This document shows, one piece after another, positions 10,161-21,319 of a stretch of 64,000 nucleotides of DNA (within the stretch, counting starts at the first letter, position 1; each line of letters starts with the position of its first letter). A program made the position numbers and the translations under genes. Location of the stretch: contig OZ020252.1 of NCBI GenBank assembly GCA_963971285.1, positions 19,443,662 to 19,507,661 of the forward strand, given 5' to 3'. Below the pieces are notes generated by a model, which had not been told where the DNA came from, ran no database searches, and saw nothing but the letters and a program-made list of their open reading frames with translations. The DNA is from Astropecten irregularis (taxonomy: Eukaryota; Echinodermata; Asteroidea; Paxillosida; Astropectinidae).

Positions 10161-10882
10161 TACAGGGTGAGTCAAAAAGAACTTGACCGGAATTGGTGAT
10201 GTTTTTTAAAAGAAGCGGATGACACTCAAAAGTTCAGTAAAGCATATATTTAACAAGCATTCTCTCCTGCTTATTGGAAAAAAAGAATGAAACAAATTGA
10301 TCATTCCTAAGAGAGTTATGTCTATTTTGATAAAGGTACTCATTTTGAAAGCTGTCCATAGAATGTTAATGCTTGACTGGATCTTAACATCTGAAAGGGT
10401 ATAAAAAGTCATTTTAAGCGTACTTTACATTGGTTTAGTCAAGTATTCCAGCTTGCCAAATAAGTACCTTCATAATTGTCCTGCATTTTTTGATATTGTG
10501 TGTATGAGTCCACCTAGTATTTTTGTGTTCTGCGTGTACATTATTTAAATCTTTTCTTAGTTTGTGTTTTGTAAATTTCTTTTAAAATTACTTTCTTTGT
10601 GTGTTATATTTTTAAAGTGATATATGTAAATTTTTACTGATGTAACCACGGTGCAATTCAACCTTCGGGTTGCAAGACTTGTGGAAAATTAAACCATGAA
10701 TAATAATAATAATAAATTATAAATAGACATAAGTCCTCTTAGGAATGATCAATTTGTTTCATTCGTTTTTCTAATAAGCAGGAGAGAGTACTTTTTGAAT
10801 AGATGCTTCAGTGAACTTTTGAGTGTCATTTTGTTTGTTTTGAAAAACATCACCAATCCCCGTCAAGTTCTTTTTGACTGTA
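10161..10882. mobile_element. Foldback element with ~160-bp inverted arms
   Basis: The left arm, 10161-10328, begins TACAGGGTGAGTCAAAAAGA. The right arm, 10722-10882, ends TCAAGTTCTTTTTGACTGTA. They are reverse complements along most of their length, including TGACACTCAAAAGTTCA and CAATTTGTTTCATTC. The ~390-bp centre is AT-rich, has (AAT)n near 10700, and shows no ORF. Long arms with a short non-coding centre indicate a non-autonomous DNA transposon. Confidence 0.8.
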
Positions 10883-11955
10883 TATCACAATATTAAGTCA
10901 TATAAGTGCGTGCTTAATGTTGGAAAGTTTTTATTTGTACTAAAATATTTGAAATATTAGAATAATTGCAGTGATTGCCTTTCACAAAATGAAATAAACA
11001 ACACTCTGTGCGTACGTATCTAATGGCAAATAATAAAATATAAAATCCCAGCAATTGCATCCCGTGTGAAGAATATCGTTTCCTGTTTATGAGTAACTTT
11101 TTTTCGTGCAAAATTGTTGTAAAAAGTTTCAACCCCTCTCCATGTAGGCCAATGAAACACCTGGTCAATATTTTTTGCAAAGTTGGTCATTTCTCAGGTT
11201 CATATAATTATAGTCATTAAAACCGTTCTAGACAAATGGCAGTGAGTTTATGTACCAAATTCCAATGAACAAAAACACAATGTTGTGCTTTTTTGTATAT
11301 CCTTTGTCATTGAACTCATAATGTGAACACCACTTCAACCAGCCCTGACGGAGGTCAATTTCATGAAAGACTGCGAATGATTGATTTTAAAAATGCATAT
11401 CAAGCTTGGTTGCTGGGCAACGTGTGACATGATGTCACAATAGAAGTCACTGTGGTGATATTGACAAATTCATGTAAAATATGAATCGTAAGGCTTTGTT
11501 GTATATTGAGAACTGGCCTAATTTCATGGGCGAGGCAACTCGGCAGAAAATTACTTATCCTGACTTTCATGTGAAGCCAAGTGGAGCCAGGTACCAGTCA
11601 CTGATGTCTGATTATACAAAGTACACCAACACCCTGGCTGGTGACCTGCTTTTTTTTTATTGGTTGGGCTTGTAGCAAAAACTTGTTGATTCTCTGAGGA
11701 TATGTTTCTGTCAGAGAGCAGAGGAACTATCATGGAAATGCTTCGTACAACAAAATGTCTTCCTTGGCCAAAACGGGCCACCAGCCAAAATTGGTGCCAT
11801 TTTAAAGCCAAGCAAAAAACAAAAACTATTAATTATTTTTACAAGCAGTAGATATCATGTTGAATTTTGACTGACTGCTAAGTATTGTCATTGTTAAACA
11901 CAAAAGCCTTCTCAAGCCAAAGACTATGTTGTGCTTAGCTGTGTTAATGACTTCA

Positions 11956-12104
11956 GGGGTCGATTTCACAAAGCCCTGCGATCGATCGTAACTCAAGTTA
12001 CGAAGGATAACCCATCGTAAGGACCCTATCCCAAGTAGGGCTTCAATGCATCAAAAGTCCTATGATTGATAGTAAGTTACAAAGAGTTTGGTGAAATCGA
12101 CCCC
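11956..12104. mobile_element. MITE with GGGTCGATTTCACAAAG ends, copy 2
   Basis: Termini GGGGTCGATTTCACAAAGCC and TTTGGTGAAATCGACCCC are near-perfect inverted repeats. The interior contains GATCGATCGTAACT and AGTAAGTTAC. It ends about 70 bases beyond the SLC46 stop codon and so may lie in its 3'UTR. Confidence 0.75.
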
Positions 12105-12172
12105 AGCCCCTATTCAATGAACCTGGACCTCTCTTATAAGTCGGTTGCAGACCGATGGCATCTTGTTCATGT

Positions 12173-12878
12173 CTAGTAGACAGGATTAACTTGCGTCTCG
12201 GATCTGTCTGCTTCGTCTTCTCTCTCACTGTCGCTGAGGAGCTCTTGATATTCCAGCTGGGTACGGCATTCCATGACCATCAGCGCCCTGTCAATTGGGA
12301 GGAAGAGGTGGAGAGGAAAAAGAGATATTAGAACCTTGACCTCTGCGATGTCAGATGGAACTGTTAAGCCCTGTGTGTATGACTAAGAGGGCCTTCTGTC
12401 ACTGTGAGCTAGGGTTCGAATCCCAGAATTACCACAGGAAAACCCATGTGTGGTAAACTGTGGTATGCAGGTTGGGTTAGGGTTAACCACACAATACTGA
12501 TAGTGATAGGTCTACATCAGAGTAGAGGGCCAAAGTGAGGCACTGACCATAGTTGTTCCCTCACTCTATGGTCAGATGGTGCTTTGAATATTACTGCTGA
12601 TCAGCTTACCCAACAATGGCCATAGTGATGACAGTTAATCCTATCATGACAATGAAGACAGTCAGTGGGAAGGTATTCAGGGTGCCCTGGTACACCATAC
12701 CCAGGAGGAAGGGCCCAAGGAGATTAGCCAGGCTCTCAGTAGTGCCAGTCAGTGAGAACAGGGCACCTGTTGGAGGAGTGAACAAAACAACAACAACAAC
12801 AACGACAGTTAAGTTTGGCCTCCATCAATAACCAGGCAGTTGCAAATTGCCTGCATATTATGGGCCTTTTCGAACCAG

Positions 12879-12957
<79 letters not shown>

Positions 12958-15900
12958 AGCTCAGGCTTCGGTTCCCAGGATCATTTATTATGCTGAAAAT
13001 ATAGGTTTTGGTTTTTCATTGAAGCTGAAGCTCTGCTTTCATTTTTAAACCAGAGAATCTTACTTCCGAATCACAACCAGAAGCTTCCATTTTGATACCT
13101 GTTATTTTAGAATGGATTCACGAAAAGGTGCTGGAGCCCGAGCCTGAGCCTCCATTTCGAAAAGGCCCTATGACTGTTATCAGAGATTGTGTTTTTTGGG
13201 CGAGGGGGCCAACTGATGAGGGCTTGACCTAGGTCAACTTTCCTAAGTGTTAAGTATTCAGACTATGGACCAATAAGTCAATAACAAAAAAGGACAATAG
13301 GTTCCATGAATGGTACAAGGTCCATGATTGCAAGGTATGTAAAAAACCTACAAAGCTGCTGGCAAAAAGTTTAAGTCCAAACAAATGGGGAACAATAGGG
13401 TCTCCACAATTGCACGCATTTACATGGGTGTGTGTGTGCACTGTGTATTTGTTTATGCCCCCTTGCCTTGACTAATAATGGCTGGCAATTTAATCATGGT
13501 GCAAGGCAGCAACATAATACACTTATGCAGTTAACATGTTACCAAAGTTATGTAACTTCAAACGTAAAATCAGCTACTGGGGTCAATTTCCTGGCACTGC
13601 TTAGTACAAAAATTTGCTAACCATGAAATTTCTGTCTTAATTAAAACAAGATTAACAACCAAATTTCCATGTGTTGTGCATCACACGTAATTCTTCTTTG
13701 GCTGTTGTTCGCTGACCATTGAATATCAAATGGAATTTTGTAATGGTGGCTTGTTTTTATTTGGCAAGACATTTTTGTGCTAAGCAAATTGTTGTGCTTA
13801 GCAGCTCCATGAAATTGGACCCCTGGCCTCAGAGAGGACAAGTGCTAACCAACTTTATACGCCAAACATACCTTTGTGAGACAAGCCCTGGGGTGTGTTT
13901 GTCATTCGTGAAAATACAGTTCACAATATTTTTGTGTGAATCAAATAAAAAACAGATTGCCCCGTAGGCATATTATCCCATGTCAACACTGTTTATTAGC
14001 ATTAGCACTGGATACACATTTTTGCAATGGCACCACACAAAGCAGAATCATTGTGATAATGTTCGATATTGACATTTCCAACCATTCAGAGTTGTCAAAA
14101 TACTGTATACATTGACACAAAATCTGCATATACATACCCTGTAGGGATGGATCGATGATCTTGGACATCTTAGCCATGATAATAACTGGTGGCAACGCAT
14201 GTAAACTTCCAACCACAGTTGCTGCAGCCAAACAACAACAGATAATATCCAAAGTCATGAAAGTAGGTGAATATAGGTGAAACTGTTATAAAAGCTAAAA
14301 ACAGGTGAATTGTAGCACAGAGATGGGCCGTTGGATAGTAGAAAGTCTGTAAAATGTTAACAAATCTAATAAACAGTGCAGAGATGGACAATTTCAACTT
14401 ATTATTTGCCCGTCTTCATAGCAATAACTCCGAACATTACTAAAAGCATTTCTGCTTCACTACATGTATGTTTCCTAGTCCCTACATGTTGGTATTGCAT
14501 AATATTTATTTACATTGTTATGTAATTTGTCACAACTATAAATTTGTGACAATATCTGATATCTGATACTATCGGATGTTTTGTTCAACATGAGATAAAG
14601 TTCACTCCACAAATGAGGCCACAGGGGCGCACTTAAGGCTTATCTCAGTTATAATGGGAATGTCTATGTTGTGTTAATGCAGTCATTGTTTGGTGAAGTA
14701 CATGTACATTGCACTTGAATGACAAAGGTACCATTTGGGGGGTACCATCAGCACAAGCCACAGGCTTGAAGTATAAATTGTATACAGTGCATGGGTGGTC
14801 CTGGGGTTGATTCATTGATTTCATTAAACTCATCTTAACCTCAATCATAGGACATGTAATGCATTGCAGCCACACGTAGGATATGATGGGTCATTTTTCG
14901 TAACTCCAGTTACAATTTTGATCGTAGGGCTTCGTGGAATTGACCCCTGGCAACATAACAATTTGCTATGGTGTCCGGTGTGCGTCTTATATGCTCCCTA
15001 AACTTCAGCAATTATTAATTATCCTTTCAATAAATGATTGCTCATCATTTACAGCCATCCTACAGATTGTGATGAAATCAATCTGCCTTCATTAACATAC
15101 AATGTACAAACATTAGGAGTCAAATAATAATAATAAATGTCCACAAATTTATGTGTAATTTTCAGGGTATATATGTGCTGGTAGAAACATACCGTTAAAA
15201 TATTTTCGTCTGAAAGTGTACAAGTATGTATTTATCCAAAATATGAGTAAAACAAAGACCGAAAACAGTTTTTATCTTGGGGCAAGATCAAAACCATTCT
15301 TCATGTTCTAAAAGAAAAATTGAGTCAGGTTTTCGTTATTTTCTCGCGACACAGATGTCCGATTGAGCTCAAATTATCAGACAAAGTATAAATTCTGTGA
15401 CCTTTATGAATCATGCATTATATCTTTTACCAAACTTGACTGAAACAGATGCCTTTTTATTAGATCAATATTATATTACGCTGGTAGATTTGTTTTGGAA
15501 AGAGCAATCAGACGTGACTTACTGAAGAACATGGCGTATGTGTCGGTGCTGACACAGATGAGGATGATCATGCCCACTGTGGATACAAGACCCAGCTGAA
15601 TGACGGCATAGTCCTTGAGGCATCGGGTCAGGAACCGAGATCCTAGAGTCAGGCCTGAAAGGAACAGAGAGACAAACACAGAGTCCTTGATTAGTATTCA
15701 TCATCTTCAAAAATGACGGCTAGGAAAATGACTTGACTATTATCAGACACTTACTGACGTCCCAAGTCATACATTATGTATACTCATTCTGTCTCATTCA
15801 AATAATGAAAATTCGTGAAGAGCATCGTGATTCAGCACAATAAGCAATAATTAAATCTTACAGATTTTTCCAAGTGTTTTCAATCAAATATTTTACATTT

Positions 15901-17365
15901 TTCTTTTTCTCATGCAGACTTTTTCAGGTTAGAATCTTTGTGTTTCTAATGTACTTGTAAGGGCTGGATGGCTCAGTTGGTAGAGCGTCTGTACGGTATT
16001 CAGGAGGTTACCGGTTCAAATCCCACTCCAGTAAATTTTTCTTTGTTCACTTTTAAATGACTTTCAATTCAGTCAGTTATTTGATGATTATAAGACAATA
16101 TCTGAAGTTGGAAAATTGGGATGAAATTTGTTGCTGTTGCTCAAAACAATTTTAGTCACCTTAATTGTAATTTTAGACACTTAGAGAAGATCAAACTTGT
16201 GCAAAGTTTGTATACACGTACCTAGTCCATTGATGAAAGGCTTAGATGCATTGAAGAATCCAATGAGAACCGAAGACCAGCAGAATGGTCTGCTGAGGAG
16301 CCGCACAAACAAGACACTGTTGATGGCCCCAAAAACTCCCAACGAGATGAACAGAACAAGTAGAGCCAGTCCCAGCCACAAGCGACGTCCTTTCTCAGCG
16401 ACAGCACAGATGCCCATCAGGCCCTTCCAGACAGCGGACATCTTGGACCCAACTGCTGATTTTCCAGTGTTTCCACTACCGTTGGATGGGTTTTGGCCAC
16501 TGCTGGACTTGGTAGATATGGTCTCCGGCAGCCAGAAGATGAGGTAGAGGATGATCAGGGCCTGCAGAGCAGCAGCCAGCCAGAATGGGTCGGAGAAGGA
16601 ACCCCCTTTGATCCAGTAGCCTGCCCCAATGCCGGCTATGCCGGAACCCACCAGTGACATCGTGAACAGCAGAGCGAAGAGAAACGTACGGTCCTCTTTG
16701 GCTGAGGTGTCAGCGACGTAGCTCGAGCATCCAGAAAAGAAGAGAGGGTACCCTCCTGTGAAGCTGAAAACCACGCCGGATATCAACAGCACCATGATGG
16801 ACAAACTGAGTTCAGACACCACCAGGAAGACACAGGTGTTGCAGAACATGCCGACAACGGGCAACAAGAGCGGCAGCTTACGCCCGACCTTGTCGCTGGC
16901 AGCAGAGGCAATAAGGGTAACAAACAAAGCTGGGAGACCACCGACAAAACCAGATATAACACTGAATCCGTTCAACTCAGATGCTGCAGCGTCCTCAGCT
17001 GCCGTCGCGTTGCCACTTTGATTGGAACACGGGCCGCCCGAACCGCCGGTGATATTATAATTCTGGTAGATGCGAAACTGGACATACTGGATGGACACGC
17101 CATTGGTCAGCCCCATCGATATCATGATGAATAAGAGTGCTGGCTCCACACTGACTCGCCTCACCCAGTCCATGCTCGTGAAGCAGAAATTCTTCACTCG
17201 ACCCGGGCAGGTCTTCTTGGCTTGCCGGGTTTTCATCTCTTCGTCTTCGGGTCTGTTCACAGTCTGATTTACAACCACCACCTCCTCCGCTGGAAGTCCA
17301 ATGCCACTAACTGCGTCCTGATCATGTTGACTCTCCACCTCACTGCCAAAGTCTGGCCCTTTCAT
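12173..17365 (-). CDS. SLC46-family MFS transporter (proton-coupled folate transporter-like)
   Basis: Coding exons on the minus strand are 17365-16222, 15654-15523, 14221-14138, 12766-12610 and 12287-12173 (TAG). All are GT-AG, phases match, and the product has 543 residues. About 70 cytosolic N-terminal residues precede the first membrane span (VSVEPALLFIMISMGLTNGV). A first outer loop follows with N-glycosylation sites near N104, N115 and N119. MFS motif A is SDKVGRK (157-163). Later landmarks are SDPFWLAAALQAL and WLPETI, then a long inner loop (from ~285), then PVIIMAKMSKIIDPSLQGALFSL, closely similar to the same place in SLC46A1. The C-terminus is acidic (SDSEREDEADRSET). SLC46 members carry folates or related solutes with protons across plasma or lysosomal membranes. 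The member (A1, A2 or A3) and substrate cannot be assigned. The start is the first in-frame ATG; upstream non-coding exons are likely but not located. Confidence 0.92.
12862..13169. mobile_element. AGGCTC-array MITE, copy 1 (SLC46 intron 4)
   Basis: The left end GGGCCTTTTCGAACCAGAGG runs into about 12 hexamers of AGGCTC. The right end GAGCCTGAGCCTCC..TTTCGAAAAGGCCC is the inverted form with only two hexamers. Internal blocks AAATATAGG, TTTTTCATTGAAGCTGAAGC and ACTTCCGAA are shared with copies at 50689, 51552, 51973 and 53443. Open frames across the array (Gln-Ala or Glu-Pro dipeptides) are by-products. Confidence 0.8.
13577..13823. mobile_element. MITE related to 1165-1364, copy in SLC46 intron 4
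   Basis: The ends GGGGTCAATTTCCTGG and CCATGAAATTGGACCCC are inverted. Internal words TTGCTAA and TTGTGCTTAGCAGC are shared with 43673-43800 and 63415-63653. Confidence 0.65.
15160..15420 (-). repeat. Third copy of the AGGTCACAGAAC repeat variant
   Basis: Opposite orientation to 8670-8975. It contains TTCAGGGTATATATG, a palindrome near TTATCTTGGGGCAAGATCAAA, GAGTCAGGTTTTCG and CTCAAATTATCAGACAAAGT. It lies in SLC46 intron 2, just after exon 2. Confidence 0.55.
15961..16032 (+). repeat. tRNA-derived SINE head
   Basis: The box A-like TGGCTCAGTTGGTAGAGC and box B-like GGTTCAAATCC are correctly spaced. The 3' continuation (TTTCTTTGTTCACTTTTAAA, TTTCAATTCAGTCAGTT) is shared with 19795-19957, 36440-36608 and 37801-37880. 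The repeated tail shows it is a retroposed SINE, not a tRNA gene. It lies in SLC46 intron 1. Confidence 0.8.
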
Positions 17366-18137
17366 CTTGCCTAAGCCTAATCCTATTGATCAACCTCTTG
17401 GTAAATCCTTATTGAACCTTTCAGGCTCTTAAAAAGGTTCACTCAACACAGCTGCAGTACACACCAATGATAAGGTCCTCAGCTTTCAGATACAGCATCA
17501 GTGTGTGTCAATATCCATGCACAATATGTACACTATGCTGGATGGCCACAAACACATACACTGCACAACAAAGTGCACAAAACACACTGTGCATTTAACG
17601 ACACCTGAACGAAGGAAAAGAGCAGAAATAATTTAAGACCATGCCACCTAAAAACTACCAGCAAATTCAAGATACAGACTATGAGGGATCACATGACACT
17701 TACACAAAGATTTAAGGGATGGCCTGCATACATTATCACTCAGTCCACCACAACAAAAACTCCTAAAAGTAAAAGGCCAACCATGATTGTTGCTGGCATT
17801 GTGATCATACACAGTGTGTCAGGCATTGGAGATTCCCAAAGACCATGAAATCACAGTGCATAGCAATAACAAAAACAGAGTCATTGAAAATGTGAAGCCT
17901 GATTCCATGGAGCTAGTATTAAACGGATACCAGCAGATTTACAATTCACAGCTAAATTTAAATACACAGAACTAGTACTACTCAGACAAGGTTGCACAAT
18001 AAATCCTTATTTCTCAGTAAAAAAAAAACATATCATTTGGCAGTTTGGATTGGGAAAAAACATTTGAACAGGGCCGGTGCTATTCGTACTTCGTGGGCCT
18101 CATAGTCATACTCCTAAAATAAAAAAGGTAAAAACAA

Positions 18138-18240
18138 GTAATAAATTGCTGCAAACTGCTCATCAGCCAAAATGACCTGAAATATCAAATGCTTGGAGTT
18201 AATTATAGGAGGACCCGATGCATTTTGATCCTGCTAGGTT
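18138..18240. repeat. Dispersed repeat shared with 50035-50135 and 54300-54480
   Basis: The common words are AATAAATTGCTGCAAACTGC, TGACCTGAAATAT, ATGCTTGGAGTTA and GATCCTGCTAG, in the same order or in reverse. No ORF or clear termini. Confidence 0.5.
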
Positions 18241-19794
18241 TTATGCAAAATAAAAAAGGAATATATCATTATATGCTACAGAATGGATGGGCCTACTGTA
18301 CCGTCACTTTGACAATTTCCCAGTTGTATTTTGAAGAAAAGGAAATTGGGGCTAGTTGGTTCTAGTCCACAAGGATTATTTTCAGAAATAGCTAACTACA
18401 GTAAACATGGTAAACCAAATCACAAACACAAATACACCTGATCATGTTGACCAGTTGTGATGTCCTCTTCAATAATACTAGCAAGGTTAAATTTGTGGAA
18501 ATAGGGCAGAGCTTTTTTTTTTTAGGGAAATTATTATGGGGTGTGAAAAAATCCTTGTGGACTAAAAGCACATAACTGACACTAACCCTGAGAAAATTCA
18601 AGTCTCTAGCTTGTGACTGTTTTAGTGTTAGAGAACAAAATAATTAAAATGATAAAAAATCTCTTCTTAAAGTTAATACTTTTTTAATAGTCTTTAGGCC
18701 AAGCATTTGCTCTATCTCCATGGGCCCACCTCAGATTTCTACCTCCACGCTCAGACCTAGCACTAGGCTAAGTTAAACCATGGAGGAAGAAGTTAGCTTT
18801 TTTTCTACCTACCTGCTGCCGCAGCTGCCTACATAAATGTTGCTACCCTTGCATGTGAGTGCAATCTGTCTATAGGCTTAGGCCTAGTTTCATTCAATCA
18901 AAGTTTCAGATTGTCATATCAACTTTGGCTCATCAATCATTAGTTGGATTGCATACATGGACTGCTCTTTTTATAGGCATGGTTCTAAATAGCTACACGC
19001 ACAAAATACAAACGTTATTATCTTAATTCTTGTCTGATCATCAACAGGTGATGGCCTACTGCGTGAACTTTACTTTACTGAACCGGAAGTACAGAGTCAC
19101 CAGACATGACAAACGTAATGTGTACAAATTCCTGCGTTTGAACTATTGAGGGCGCTGTCCATATAGAAATTAAGGCAGTGTCCGAAACGGGCTTCCAGAG
19201 AGCTACGGCTAGGTCTATTGTCTTGATGTCTCCTCGTATTTCCAATGGAGTGAAGACCAAGACATAGCTCTAGACAACATATTCGGATAAACTTGATGTA
19301 AAATCCCTCAACTTCACAGTTAAAAAACCTCATCCAGGAGTCTCCTAGTTTTTGGTGCAATACTGTAAAATGGCAGTTTGAACCCTCATCTCATTACCGG
19401 CCCAATTCTTTTAAATTTTTAGTTTGTTAGCCGATGAAATATTTTGATAATTGCCCCAAGAAAAAATAAACATCCCGAAATGTCTTCTTTTTTTTCGTAA
19501 CCGACTTGCTACTAGTTTTCATGAAGCAACTCTCCACGTTCAAAACGTTGTAGGGCCATAATTATTTTAACCAACATGTCTCGAGTCTCCACAACAGGCT
19601 GAAGCACTGAACCCCCAGGTTGTGACAACCCGTCATAATAATATATAACTCAATAATTTTGATTTTGAAGGCCTTGCAAATCCTGTGCTCCCTTTAATTA
19701 GTTTAGAACATTTTTGTGCACCCATACCTATTGGAGATCAACGTGTGATCTTAGCACGTGACATCACTGGAATTCATTAACCCTACCTATCCCG

Positions 19795-19957
19795 GGCCTG
19801 TGAAGAATTTTGATTTAGTCATCAAATAACCACAAGGGAAACTGACTGAATTTAAAGTCATTGAAAAGTGAACAAAGAAAAATTGACTGGAGCGGGATTC
19901 GAACCGGCGACATCCTGAATACCGTACAGGCGCTCTACCAACTGAGCCATCCAGCCC
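19795..19957 (-). repeat. tRNA-derived SINE
   Basis: The minus-strand head reads GGCTGGATGGCTCAGTTGGT..GCCGGTTCGAATCCCGC, followed by a tail with TTTTTCTTTGTTCACTTTTC, AATTCAGTCAGTTT and GGTTATTTGATGA. It is the most complete copy in the window. Confidence 0.8.
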
Positions 19958-20057
19958 CACGTTAATTGGTAGTGACCCCAATAGTTAATTATCTTTGATC
20001 GTTTGGTTATAATGCAAATACCTCCATGTCATAGAGCCCCCTTTCGGATTATTGTTC

Positions 20058-20482
20058 GACGTCGTTAAAAAGATATCTCAAATAATGAAAATAAATCGGC
20101 AAAATTGTATCCTCTTAATTGAGGCCTTGACGGCAAGGATTCAATAAACGAATGCACGAACTGTATTTTGCTGGCGTGGGGACGTACTAGGACCAGATTT
20201 TACGCTGCCATGGAAACCAGCATTTCTTATTTTATCTATGATGCCATCTATGATCAAGTAAACAAAACGCACCGGCGCATTGGGTGTGGGCACGCCATGC
20301 AGTGTCGGCGAGAAAGTAACGGCAATCTCTAGTAGGCCTATCATTTGAGGTGCAGTCAGTCCACAGATACAGTTGGTTCATTTGAGATTTGTCATCATAC
20401 TTGAACCTTATTATAACCTGCGATCATCGAGCTAGTCAGTCACTTGGAACTTCGTTGTATTTTCACATGTATTGAATAAAAG
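20058..20482 (+). promoter_or_regulatory. Promoter and non-coding exon 1 of discoidin gene A (module copy 1)
   Basis: The block contains an RFX X-box-like site GCTGCCATGGAAAC at 20204-20217. A conserved CAGTGTCGGCGAGAAAGTA region follows, then an initiator-like TCAGTC at 20356-20361. The sequence then ends at a consensus splice donor, AATAAAAG before GTAATG, at 20482. The matching acceptor (TTACAAAG, then GGAACCGTGACGAG) is just before the coding exon at 21320. So 20358-20482 is the likely 5'UTR exon. The module recurs at 23683-24057, 31594-31902 and 34334-34587. Confidence 0.6.
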
Positions 20483-21117
20483 GTAATGTAAATTAATTAA
20501 TTATTGTTAAATTTCGATTGGGTATTTAAGTTTTGATAGTGTTGTTGATCACTATACACAAGTCTTGTATCAACATAATTGTGTATTATTTTTATTCAAA
20601 ATACTATTTAGTGCTGACAGTACAAATAAATCCACGTCGTCCCGAAGAAGCATAAAATAAGGTGACCATATTTTGTTGAGATGATCCGGGGACAGTGATC
20701 CGCGTCCTGGGGGAGGGGTATAATTTTGAAAATTTTTTGAATCCAGATGGTGCCTACATGCAAAATGGTGGCATCTATGGACATCTTGTCCAGTTGACAT
20801 GAGTGGGTTACATACTTACATGTCTTAGGCAGTTGTCTTCGCATACTTCTCTGAAGAATGGATCTTCTTCAGCACAGCATTTGTGTTCAGTTTTTGTTTT
20901 TATTTAAGACAATTAGAATTTTCGGGGGCATTTCGTCGAATCGGGGACATTTTCGGGGACAATTTTTCATCGGGGACGGCACTGTCAAATCGGGGACTGT
21001 CCCCGGAAATTGGGGACGTCTGCATGGTCACCTTAGCATAAAAGCCATCTCACTATACCCACTTACTCCTTGGTTAAGAGGAGCAATATGTGACGAAGCG
21101 TCTTGCCCAAGGACTCA

Positions 21118-21215
21118 AGTACCATAATAGCACATGGCTGGATTCGAACCCACAATCTGTAAATTGACCACAAGACATGCAAGAGTTTGACACACCAGAC
21201 CAGTAAGCCACAGCA
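21118..21215 (-). repeat. tRNA-like SINE fragment
   Basis: On the minus strand the box B-like GGTTCGAATCC lies at a tRNA-like distance from GGCTTACTGGTCTGGTGT. A similar fragment is at 32743-32830, the equivalent place in the second duplication unit. This suggests the SINE was present before the duplication. Confidence 0.5.
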
Positions 21216-21319
21216 ATACATCACTGAATGAACATTACGTTACATACATGTAATTATTATATGATTCTTCTATATCCTCATTACAAAGGGAACCGTGACG
21301 AGAGAGGAGAACCGTGAAG

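Larger units (their letters stand above)
7401..12172. other. Intergenic region between ALKBH3 and the SLC46 gene
   Basis: No exons were recognised. The first few hundred bases after the ALKBH3 stop are presumably 3'UTR; an AATAAA-type word is near 7930. The rest is AT-rich sequence with the elements listed separately. The two genes converge here, so both 3' ends lie in this interval. Confidence 0.6.
17366..20057. other. 5' flank of the SLC46 gene / intergenic
   Basis: No coding exon was recognised. SLC46 transcription must start here or further right. A possible minus-strand non-coding exon end is near 18805 (GGCAGCAG before GTAGGTAG), but nothing confirms it. Dispersed repeat sequence is at 18138-18240 and a SINE at 19795-19957. 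Confidence 0.45.

Noticed and set aside
15961..16032. tRNA gene
   Set aside because: A and B boxes are present, but the same head plus a shared non-tRNA tail recurs at 19795, 36440 and 37780, so these are SINEs.
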